From assembly GCA_019118905.1 (NCBI GenBank), contig DWYA01000044.1, positions 1 through 28,714 on the forward strand: a stretch of DNA of 28,714 nucleotides. Direction: 5' to 3'. The notes beneath the pieces were generated by a model. The model did not search any database, was not told the DNA's origin, and saw only the letters and a list, made by a program, of their open reading frames with translations. The stretch's first letter is position 1. Each line of letters opens with the position of its first letter. This stretch comes from Ruthenibacterium avium (lineage in GTDB: Bacteria > Bacillota > Clostridia > Oscillospirales > Ruminococcaceae). Shown here piece by piece: positions 23,260 to 28,714 of this stretch. The position numbers and the translations under genes are program-made.

Positions 23260-23838
23260 TCAAGCGGCCGAATACACTGTCATGCCCACGCCGCTGTCCT
23301 GCACCAAAATATCCTTTGGCATTTGGGAAAATTGAACCGTTACAAATAAATCACCCGCCGCACCGGAAACGTTTAATATCTGCAAAAAATACACCACCCA
23401 AAACCATTCCAGCGGAACAAGGACATTTATCACAGCAAGCACAAACAGAAACACCACCACAGGCGCTAGCGCGATGGTGATATAACTCTTTTTGTCATAA
23501 TAATCCTCACTGCCCGCAAAGGCATACAGCCCTGTGAACCCATACTTTACTTGTTTTGTTCCAAACGCTTTCATGGTAATCCCATGAATCAATTCGTGCA
23601 AAAAGATATAGGCAATCATCGAAGCGATGAAAACCAAAAAGCGAATCAAGTAATGGAGCAAGCCGCTTTCCATGCTGAAAAGTGATGATATGGGAACAAA
23701 AGCATTCATGGGAACGATCATCGCTGCCGCAATAACCAGCGCCAAAACATTTAAAACAATTGCAACTTTTTTATCCGTTTGAAGGTTTACAGAATAAATT
23801 TCTCGATACCCCGCGGGCAAACTTTCTACTGCTCGCAT
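23260..23838 (-). CDS. DUF3267 membrane protein, putative zincin metallopeptidase
   Basis: A 192-residue membrane protein with about four transmembrane helices. At the end of the second helix is HELIHG (81-86), the HExxH zinc-protease motif. This is the pattern of the DUF3267 group, which resembles the site-2-protease fold. The start chosen is ATG at 23838 behind AAAGGGGGGG; two further in-frame starts upstream have poorer spacing. A consensus-like promoter lies just upstream, and the gene appears monocistronic. The function is not known. A membrane peptidase role is inferred from HExxH alone, and the third metal ligand cannot be assigned with confidence. Confidence 0.8.
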   Translation of the reverse strand: MRAVESLPAGYREIYSVNLQTDKKVAIVLNVLALVIAAAMIVPMNAFVPISSLFSMESGLLHYLIRFLVFIASMIAYIFLHELIHGITMKAFGTKQVKYGFTGLYAFAGSEDYYDKKSYITIALAPVVVFLFVLAVINVLVPLEWFWVVYFLQILNVSGAAGDLFVTVQFSQMPKDILVQDSGVGMTVYSAA

Positions 23839-23881
23839 TGCAAAGCCCCCCCTTTTTGAAAGCATTTCCCTTTCCAAGAGC

Positions 23882-23911
23882 AGTATATCACTTGCATTTC
23901 TTTTTTGTCAA
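23882..23911 (-). promoter_or_regulatory. Promoter of the DUF3267 gene
   Basis: Perfect TTGACA (23911-23906), an 18-bp spacer and TATACT (23887-23882) on the minus strand, about 45 bp upstream of the start codon. It overlaps nothing else and directly follows the terminator of the upstream operon. Confidence 0.75.
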
Positions 23912-23915
23912 ACAT

Positions 23916-23960
23916 AAAAAGCCGAACGGCAGGAAAAGTTTTCTCTCCTGTCTCTCGGCT
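23916..23960 (-). terminator. Terminator of the LysR-linked five-gene operon
   Basis: On the minus strand, AGCCG...CGGCT with an inner CAGGA/TCCTG stem and an asymmetric internal loop, followed by TTTTTA. It begins 6 bp past the stop codon of the CMD-cupin gene. Confidence 0.75.
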
Positions 23961-23965
23961 CTTTT

Positions 23966-24721
23966 TTATTTCAAAGCAGCATATTGTTCATCACTCACGG
24001 GTTCCAGCCATTCATTGGAGCCATTCTCCCCCGGTACTTCCACCGCCAAATGCGAGAACCAGCTGTCCGGCGCAGCACCGTGCCAGTGCTTAACTTCCGG
24101 CGGAATGTTGACAACGTCGCCCGCGTGCAGCTCCTGCGCCTCTTTTCCCCATTCTTGATAGTAGCCGCGTCCCGCCACACAGATTAAAATTTGACCGCCG
24201 CCCTTGTCAGCATGATGAATATGCCAATTGTTGCGGCATTTCGGCTCAAATGTCACATTAAAAATTCCCACCTGGCTCGTGGAAACGGGTGCGAGATAAC
24301 TTTGCCCGACAAAATACTTTGCAAAAGCGTCGTTCGGCTCACCAATCGGAAACAGCATGCTGCCTTGATGGGCTGATTTTGCATCAGCTGCGGTTTCTTC
24401 TTCGACATAAACCTCTTTCGCCATGCGAAACGCTGCCCAAGCTTTGGGCCATCCCGCATAAAAGGCCGCATGGGTTAAAATCTCCGCCATTTCCGCTTTG
24501 GTGATGCCGTTGTTTTTTGCGGTAGCTAAATGATATTGGAAGGAAGAATCCACCAGCCCCTGAGACATCAAAGACACCACGGTAACAAGGGAACGGTCGC
24601 GCAGCGAAAGCTGCTGTTCTCGGCTCCAAACCTCACCAAACAAAACGTCATCATTCAAATGGGCAAACTGGGGTGCAAATGTTCCCAACGCATCCCGGCC
24701 CGCTGTTTGTTTCACTGCCAT
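23966..24721 (-). CDS. Carboxymuconolactone decarboxylase-cupin fusion protein
   Basis: A 251-residue fusion. Residues 10-105 form a CMD/AhpD-like helical domain (RDRSLVTVVSLMSQG, then EILTHAAFYAGWPKAW, with no CxxC). This matches gamma-carboxymuconolactone decarboxylases rather than the thiol peroxidase partner AhpD. Residues 150-235 form a cupin with metal ligands in HIHH (167-170) and HWH (212-214). A GAGGAAG site precedes the ATG. It is the last gene of the operon, 27 bp after the lipoprotein gene. CMD-type proteins act on lactones or bind small molecules, and the cupin could be an oxygenase, isomerase or sensor. No substrate is predictable. The organism is probably anaerobic, so aromatic ring degradation is not implied. 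Confidence 0.88.
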   Translation of the reverse strand: MAVKQTAGRDALGTFAPQFAHLNDDVLFGEVWSREQQLSLRDRSLVTVVSLMSQGLVDSSFQYHLATAKNNGITKAEMAEILTHAAFYAGWPKAWAAFRMAKEVYVEEETAADAKSAHQGSMLFPIGEPNDAFAKYFVGQSYLAPVSTSQVGIFNVTFEPKCRNNWHIHHADKGGGQILICVAGRGYYQEWGKEAQELHAGDVVNIPPEVKHWHGAAPDSWFSHLAVEVPGENGSNEWLEPVSDEQYAALK

Positions 24722-24748
24722 ATCAGCTTCCTCGCTTTCTTGCTTTGC

Positions 24749-25240
24749 TTATTTTTGTTGCTCTAAAGAAAAGGTAGCTTTAATGCTGCCCTCTCCTAAT
24801 TTTTGTTTTAAATCAGACGCATCTTCTATTTGCGCCAGCTTTGTAAAATTCCACGAATTGGGCGCATAGTAAATCACAATTTGATTGCCTTGATACAAAA
24901 TCACATCGCCCGGCCGTGTAGTAATGGATTCATCACTGCGCGTCAGCGTAGTCCCTAAAGGCCCCACTTTTTCAAAGCCCCCATAATCATCCATCGAAAC
25001 GATGATAGGGCCTTTCTCCAATAACTCTTTCAATTCCTGTGCCGAAGCGTTTTCTTCCAGTACCGCCCGGAACTCGTGCTCCCCCACAGTAATATAGAGT
25101 ATTTCTTTCTCGGCATCGGGCTGAGAAGCGTCCTTTTCCATCGAATCCGATTGTGCCAAAGCTGCACGGCTCGTTACAGCCGTCTGCGTACAGCCGAACA
25201 AGCTGAACGCTGCCAAAAGAGCAAACAAGCGTTTTATCAT
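24749..25240 (-). CDS. Lipoprotein with cyclophilin-like domain
   Basis: A 163-residue lipoprotein with signal MIKRLFALLAAFSLFGC; lipobox LFGC and Cys17. A short polar linker leads to a cyclophilin-like domain (about 48-160): ITVGEHEFRAVLEENASAQEL, then IIVSMDDYGGFEKVG and the GDVILYQGNQIVIYYAPNSWNFTKLAQIED segment seen in many members. These domains resemble cyclophilin structurally, but prolyl isomerase activity is not known for them. GAGGGG precedes the ATG, 21 bp after the hydrolase gene. It is the only exported product of the operon, so it may bind a ligand or peptide outside the membrane for the cytoplasmic enzymes. Confidence 0.82.
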   Translation of the reverse strand: MIKRLFALLAAFSLFGCTQTAVTSRAALAQSDSMEKDASQPDAEKEILYITVGEHEFRAVLEENASAQELKELLEKGPIIVSMDDYGGFEKVGPLGTTLTRSDESITTRPGDVILYQGNQIVIYYAPNSWNFTKLAQIEDASDLKQKLGEGSIKATFSLEQQK

Positions 25241-25261
25241 CTGACACCCCTCTTTTTCTGA

Positions 25262-26239
25262 TCATCCAACAAGATAAGTGCGGAAAAACTGCTCGATTTT
25301 TTCAAAGGGAATGATATCTGTCTTGTCATACAAATCCGTGTGCACGGCGTTTGGAATGAGCAGCAATTCTTTATTGTCTCCACGCAGCTGCTGAAAAGCG
25401 TCCTTACTGAAATAACACGAATGCGCTTTTTCCCCGTGAATCAGCAGCACTGCGCTGCGAATTTCATGGCTGTACTGCAAAATCGGCATATTGAGAAAAG
25501 AAAGAGAGGAAGTTACATTCCAGCCTTCATTGGAGTTTAACGAGCGGGCATGATAGCCCCGCGGGGTTTTATAATAGTCATAATAATCTTTGACAAAAAA
25601 CGGCGCGTCCTCCGGCAGCGGGTCTGCCACACCGCCTGCACGGGCATAGTTTCCGCTTTGAGCATCCAGCGTCCGCTGGGCATTGAGTGCCTTTCGTTTT
25701 TCATAACGGGCTTCCTCACTGTCCTCGGCATCAAAGTAGCCTTTCGCCGTTACCCGCGTCATGTCATACATGGTAGAGGAAACCGTGGCTTTCACTCTTG
25801 TATCAATCGCAGCAGCATTCAACGCCATGCCGCCCCAGCCGCAAATGCCGATGAGGCCGATTTTTTCTGCATCTGCGCGGTCATGCGTACACAGAAAATC
25901 AACCGCAGCTTGAAAATCTTCGGTGTTGATGTCGGGCGAAGCCACATAGCGCGGACTTCCGCCGCTTTCTCCCGTAAAAGACGGGTCAAACGCAATGGTC
26001 AAAAAACCTCTTTCCGCCATCGTTTGTGCATACAAGCCGGAACACTGCTCCTTCACCGCGCCAAACGGCCCGCTCACCGCGAGCGCCGGCAAGCGCCCCT
26101 GTACCTCTTTCGGCATATATAAATCCGCTGCCAGACGGATTCCATAGCGATTGCAGAACGTCACCTTTTCATGGTGGACGCGATCGCTTTTGGGAAACGT
26201 TTTATCCCATTCCCGTGTCAATTGCAGTATTTCTTCCAT
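25262..26239 (-). CDS. Alpha/beta hydrolase with Cys nucleophile elbow (dienelactone hydrolase/YcjY-like)
   Basis: A 325-residue alpha/beta-hydrolase. The core begins VTFCNRYGIRLAADLYMPK. The oxyanion region is SGPFGAVKEQ, and FDPSFTGESGG follows. The nucleophile elbow is GICGWGG (131-137), with Cys133 where most hydrolases have Ser. Cys occurs in dienelactone-hydrolase and YcjY-like enzymes. The catalytic acid and His lie in the C-terminal part (LIHGEKAHSCYF and PNAVHTDLYD). The start is ATG at 26239 behind AAGGGGG; an upstream in-frame ATG at 26278 overlaps the preceding gene. It is the third gene of the operon. A lactone or thioester substrate is plausible, in line with the CMD-type protein two genes on, but this is inference. 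Confidence 0.85.
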   Translation of the reverse strand: MEEILQLTREWDKTFPKSDRVHHEKVTFCNRYGIRLAADLYMPKEVQGRLPALAVSGPFGAVKEQCSGLYAQTMAERGFLTIAFDPSFTGESGGSPRYVASPDINTEDFQAAVDFLCTHDRADAEKIGLIGICGWGGMALNAAAIDTRVKATVSSTMYDMTRVTAKGYFDAEDSEEARYEKRKALNAQRTLDAQSGNYARAGGVADPLPEDAPFFVKDYYDYYKTPRGYHARSLNSNEGWNVTSSLSFLNMPILQYSHEIRSAVLLIHGEKAHSCYFSKDAFQQLRGDNKELLLIPNAVHTDLYDKTDIIPFEKIEQFFRTYLVG

Positions 26240-26252
26240 GAAAAATCCCCCT

Positions 26253-26795
26253 TTATCCAATGGCTCGGCCCATCTCATACACCTTTTGCAGTGCAGAATG
26301 TTCCTTGATTTCTCCTGCTTCAGTCACTCCACCGGCAAAGAGCGCACCGGCAAGCTTCGCTTTTTCAAAGCAGGCAATCCACCCTTTGAAGCCCTCCACT
26401 GCTCTTTTTGCCGCACCCTCGTCTTCTTCCGCGACACAGGTCAGCAAATAGACCTCTCGGAACTGATAATCCGAACCATACAAAGGGTTCGCTCTGTCCA
26501 GCATGGTTTTCATCTGACCGGACATCTCGTAGTAATAAATCGGCGTCGCAAATACAACAACCTCTGCATCCTGCATTTTTTGGGCAATTTCGACGGCATC
26601 ATCGCTTATAACGCAGCAGCCGGTCTTTTGGCAAGCAAGGCACCCTTGGCAGAAAGCAATTGATTTGCCCCGCAGGGAAATTTTTTGCACCTCATTTCCC
26701 GCGTCTTTTGCCCCGCGTACAAATTCATCCGCCATTCCCTCGGAATTGCTGTCTTTTCGTAAGCTGGTTGAAATCACTAACACGCGCTTGCTCAT
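26253..26795 (-). CDS. Flavodoxin-like NAD(P)H oxidoreductase, iron-sulfur flavoprotein type
   Basis: A 180-residue flavodoxin-fold protein. It starts RVLVISTSLRKDSNSE, the FMN phosphate-binding loop of the NADPH-dependent FMN reductase family. A cysteine cluster C49-x2-C52-x2-C55-x4-C60 follows, with Cys61 next to it. This spacing fits the compact CX2CX2CX4-7C motif that binds a 4Fe-4S cluster in iron-sulfur flavoproteins (Isf) of anaerobes. FMN contacts are probable at FATPIYYYEMSGQMKTMLDR. The ATG overlaps the end of the acetyltransferase gene by four bases, with GAGGAGG in that gene. It likely passes electrons to a small substrate or acts as a quinone- or nitro-type reductase. Confidence 0.88.
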   Translation of the reverse strand: MSKRVLVISTSLRKDSNSEGMADEFVRGAKDAGNEVQKISLRGKSIAFCQGCLACQKTGCCVISDDAVEIAQKMQDAEVVVFATPIYYYEMSGQMKTMLDRANPLYGSDYQFREVYLLTCVAEEDEGAAKRAVEGFKGWIACFEKAKLAGALFAGGVTEAGEIKEHSALQKVYEMGRAIG

Positions 26796-27370
26796 ACTTC
26801 TGCCTCCTCAATTTCTTTGATGATTTTTGCGGGAACCCCGGCGGCAATGGTATTGGGGGGAACATCCTTGGAAACGACGGCCCCCGCCGCGATAATAGCG
26901 CCGTCCCCAATGGTGACGCCGGGAAGAATGGTGGCATTTGACCCAATCCACACTTTTTTCCCAATGTGAATGGCTGCCGGAATCATATCACCTCGTTCTT
27001 CCGGCGATTGGGCATGATTGAGCGTTGCCAGCACAACATTGTGGCCAATCAGGGTACCATCGTCAATGAAAATGCCGCCCTGGTCTTGAAATTTGCAGCC
27101 CATATTGATGAACACTTGCTTGCCAATGGTGATATTTTTTCCGCAATCCGTGTAAAAGGGCGGAAAAAGCGTAAAGGTTTGATCTACCGGCTTTCCAATC
27201 AGCTCGGAAAACAGCTTTCGCATAGTTTCCGGTTCCTGGTAGCCTGTATTGATTTGCGCCGTCAGCTGCATCGCCTCTTTGCTGACATCGTGCATTTTCA
27301 AATGCACCTCACTGCCCGCTTTTACCGTTTTTCCACTGTCTAAATACTCCAAAAACTCATTCAGTTCCAT
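26792..27370 (-). CDS. Sugar O-acetyltransferase, maltose/galactoside acetyltransferase type (left-handed beta-helix)
   Basis: A 192-residue acetyltransferase. The N-terminal ~60 residues are the helical MAT/GAT part. The rest is hexapeptide repeats: GKNITIGKQVFIN, GGIFIDDGTLIGHNVVL, then the loop with LNHAQSPEERG (His119 as the likely catalytic base), and WIGSNATILPGVTIGDGAIIAAGAVVSKDVPPNTIAAGVPAK. This layout matches maltose O-acetyltransferase and LacA-like enzymes that transfer acetyl from acetyl-CoA to sugar hydroxyls. GGGAGA precedes the ATG. It is the first gene of the LysR-linked operon, directly after the promoter. In this setting the acceptor may be a metabolite other than maltose. 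Confidence 0.92.
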   Translation of the reverse strand: MELNEFLEYLDSGKTVKAGSEVHLKMHDVSKEAMQLTAQINTGYQEPETMRKLFSELIGKPVDQTFTLFPPFYTDCGKNITIGKQVFINMGCKFQDQGGIFIDDGTLIGHNVVLATLNHAQSPEERGDMIPAAIHIGKKVWIGSNATILPGVTIGDGAIIAAGAVVSKDVPPNTIAAGVPAKIIKEIEEAEV

Positions 27371-27400
27371 GCTAATCTCCCGTTTTCTTTTCTTATGCTG

Positions 27401-27429
27401 ATTGTAGCACTGTTTGCAAGCAATAACAA
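27401..27429 (-). promoter_or_regulatory. Promoter of the five-gene operon
   Basis: TTGTTA (27429-27424), a 17-bp spacer and TACAAT (27406-27401) with an extended TGC just before it, on the minus strand and 30 bp from the first start codon. Confidence 0.6.
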
Positions 27430-27441
27430 ATACTTATATCG

Positions 27442-27468
27442 AATAGCCTGTCATGCTTGAAAGCTATT
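27442..27468. promoter_or_regulatory. Dyad AATAGC-N15-GCTATT, candidate LysR operator
   Basis: A perfect 6-bp inverted repeat spaced by 15 bp. It lies between the divergent promoters, 12 bp upstream of the operon -35 box, and overlaps the lysR-type gene's own -35 box. Size and place fit a LysR recognition site with autorepression. Confidence 0.5.
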
Positions 27469-27486
27469 GATGTTTTGCTTTATAAT
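27457..27486 (+). promoter_or_regulatory. Promoter of the LysR-type regulator
   Basis: TTGAAA (27457-27462), an 18-bp spacer and perfect TATAAT (27481-27486), 35 bp upstream of the start codon. The -35 box is inside the dyad. Confidence 0.7.
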
Positions 27487-27521
27487 ACATTTATGATAAG
27501 GGCATTCAGGAGGCAATTTTT

Positions 27522-28439
27522 ATGGAGTTACGAGTGCTGCAATATTTTGTTGCTGTTGCCAAAGAGCAAAACATCTCATCGGCAGCAAAATCGCTGCATC
27601 TTTCCCAGCCAACGCTTTCCCGACAGCTGAAAGACTTGGAGGACGAACTGGGAAAGCCGCTGATGATTCGCGGAAACCGGAAAATTACGCTAACCGAAGA
27701 AGGCTTGCTGCTGCGAAAGCGTGCAGAGGAAATTCTCGACTTAGTGGGGCGAACAGAAAAAGAAATCACGCAGTCTGATGAAACCGTAAGCGGTGATATT
27801 TACATTGGCACAGGAGAAACCGACGGCGTGCGCCAAATTGCCAAGACTGCCAAACAGCTGCAAAGCATGTACCCTAAGATTCATCTGCACATTGTCAGCG
27901 GTGATGCACTGGATGTGTGTGAGCGGCTGGATAAAGGGCTGTTTGATTTCGGGATTCTCTTGGGCGATATGGACAAAATGAAGTATCATTATTTAACACT
28001 TCCTACAAGAGATACTTGGGGCGTATTGATGCGGCGCGACAGCCCTTTGGCGCAAAAAGAAGCCATTGTGCCTCAAGACTTATGGGATAAGCCGCTGATT
28101 CTTTCGCGGCAATCGGAAAACAAAAGCGGTTTGTATCGCTGGCTGCAAAGAGAGCCTTCCCAGCTGCACACCGTTGCGACTTATAACCTGATTTACAACG
28201 CTTCTTTGATGGTGGACGAAGGAATGGGGTATGCCTTTACTTTGGATAAACTAATTAACACCACGCAGAGCAACCTTTGTTTTCGCCCGTTAAATCCACA
28301 GCTTACTTTAGAAATGAACCTTATTTGGAAAAAGTCGCAAGTATTTTCCAAAGCCGCAGAAGTCTTTCTGCAAACGCTGCGGGAAAGCTTGCTTTCTCCC
28401 CCGCCATCCAACGAACCAAGCGGCGGAAAACACACATAA
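27522..28439 (+). CDS. LysR-family transcriptional regulator
   Basis: A 305-residue LysR regulator. The winged helix-turn-helix occupies residues 1-60: LRVLQYFVAVAKEQNISSAAKSLHLSQPTLSRQLKDLE, matching the family signature, then GKPLMIRGNRKITLTEEG. Residues ~90-290 are the periplasmic-binding-like effector domain, beginning GDIYIGTGETDGVRQIAKTA. AGGAGG lies nine bases before the ATG. It is divergent from the five-gene operon, the classic placement for a LysR activator responding to a pathway metabolite. The dyad at 27442-27468 is the likely binding site. The effector is unknown. Confidence 0.95.
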   Translation: MELRVLQYFVAVAKEQNISSAAKSLHLSQPTLSRQLKDLEDELGKPLMIRGNRKITLTEEGLLLRKRAEEILDLVGRTEKEITQSDETVSGDIYIGTGETDGVRQIAKTAKQLQSMYPKIHLHIVSGDALDVCERLDKGLFDFGILLGDMDKMKYHYLTLPTRDTWGVLMRRDSPLAQKEAIVPQDLWDKPLILSRQSENKSGLYRWLQREPSQLHTVATYNLIYNASLMVDEGMGYAFTLDKLINTTQSNLCFRPLNPQLTLEMNLIWKKSQVFSKAAEVFLQTLRESLLSPPPSNEPSGGKHT

Positions 28440-28446
28440 ACACCAA

Positions 28447-28486
28447 AAGGGCAGGTTGTTGAAATGCATTTCAACAACCTGCCCTT
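28447..28486. repeat. Perfect 40-bp palindrome after lysR-type gene
   Basis: Two 20-bp arms meet with no spacer at ATGCAT (centre 28466/28467), starting 7 bp past the LysR stop codon. In RNA it would form a strong hairpin and probably acts as a terminator. On the right it is followed only by AATTGAG, not a T-run, whereas on the minus strand it would be followed by TTGG. Confidence 0.85.
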
Positions 28487-28714
28487 AATTGAGCAAAAAG
28501 AATTTGAACATCAGTAAATTATGACCTCTCAACAGAGGTTACAGTGTTTTAATAAAATCCTCCAAAAGTCTTGAAAAGAAAGGATTTATCGCAATGTGTT
28601 CGCCTTATCTCGTTATACGGTCACACACAAGTTTACTCTTTCCCTCATTGCTCATAAGGGCAAATGCAAGGGCAAGAAAATCTCATAACAAGAATAAACA
28701 TAAGTGTGGCAATC
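28487..28714. other. End stretch without a supportable gene
   Basis: AT-rich sequence with one small hairpin, ACCTCT-CAAC-AGAGGT (28524-28539). An AAAGGA at 28579-28584 precedes ATG at 28594. That frame stays open to the edge (40 codons), but its composition, rich in Lys, Arg, Ser and His, resembles no protein I know. A gene could begin here beyond the window. Confidence 0.4.

Noticed and set aside
28594..28714. Start of a gene running off the right edge, or a 30-codon peptide from GTG at 28597
   Set aside because: A weak ribosome site exists, but 40 codons with unusual composition and no recognisable motif are not enough to support a call.
1..28714. CRISPR arrays, tRNA or rRNA genes, insertion sequences, prophage or integrase genes
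   Set aside because: I looked for spaced repeats, cloverleaf arms, transposase motifs and attachment-like direct repeats and saw none. The inverted repeats present are explained as terminators or operators, with the 28447-28486 palindrome the least certain.

Overview
The window looks like chromosomal DNA of a spore-forming Clostridia species, probably a gut Oscillospiraceae/Ruminococcaceae-type commensal. This is an inference from three things: the sporulation genes yqfC, yqfD and a ylbJ-like gene beside the phoH-ybeY-dgkA-era-recO block; strong purine-rich Shine-Dalgarno sites with occasional TTG/GTG starts; and a mucin-type glycan locus. I see no rRNA, tRNA, CRISPR array, insertion sequence or prophage gene.

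Region 1 (1-9723) is a carbohydrate-utilisation locus. On the minus strand a sugar-binding lipoprotein, two MalF/MalG-type permeases and a GH20 beta-N-acetylhexosaminidase (cut by the left edge) form one transcription unit with no ATPase of its own. An AraC-type regulator diverges from it. Beyond a shared terminator, a formylglycine-type sulfatase and a GH29 alpha-L-fucosidase plus MFS transporter are transcribed divergently from one intergenic region. None of the three hydrolases shows a signal peptide. The simplest reading is uptake of a sulfated, fucosylated, HexNAc-containing oligosaccharide followed by cytoplasmic desulfation, defucosylation and HexNAc release. Candidate operators are two direct repeats 22 bp apart between the binding protein and araC, and an inverted pair of 10-mers placed equivalently at the sulfatase and fucosidase promoters.

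Region 2 (9764-11688) holds a MATE efflux pump with a promoter and an apparent transcription attenuator in its leader, followed by a small cysteine-rich protein of unknown function.

Region 3 (11661-20790) is a conserved core block. A ylbJ-like sporulation membrane protein is divergent from yqfC-yqfD-phoH-ybeY-dgkA-era-yqzL-recO-mutS2. The genes usual in Bacillus between phoH and ybeY (pgpH/yqfF) and between dgkA and era (cdd) are missing. yqzL overlaps recO by 83 bp.

Region 4 (20823-23838) has three independent genes: a fused ABC exporter half-transporter with a near-consensus promoter, a GNAT acetyltransferase and a DUF3267 membrane zincin.

Region 5 (23916-28486) is a tight five-gene minus-strand operon: hexapeptide O-acetyltransferase, iron-sulfur-flavoprotein-like oxidoreductase, alpha/beta hydrolase with a Cys nucleophile elbow, cyclophilin-like lipoprotein, and a CMD-cupin fusion. 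It is divergent from a LysR regulator, with a dyad operator candidate between them. Its substrate is unknown and it is the best candidate here for an undescribed pathway. The last 230 bp hold no gene I can support.
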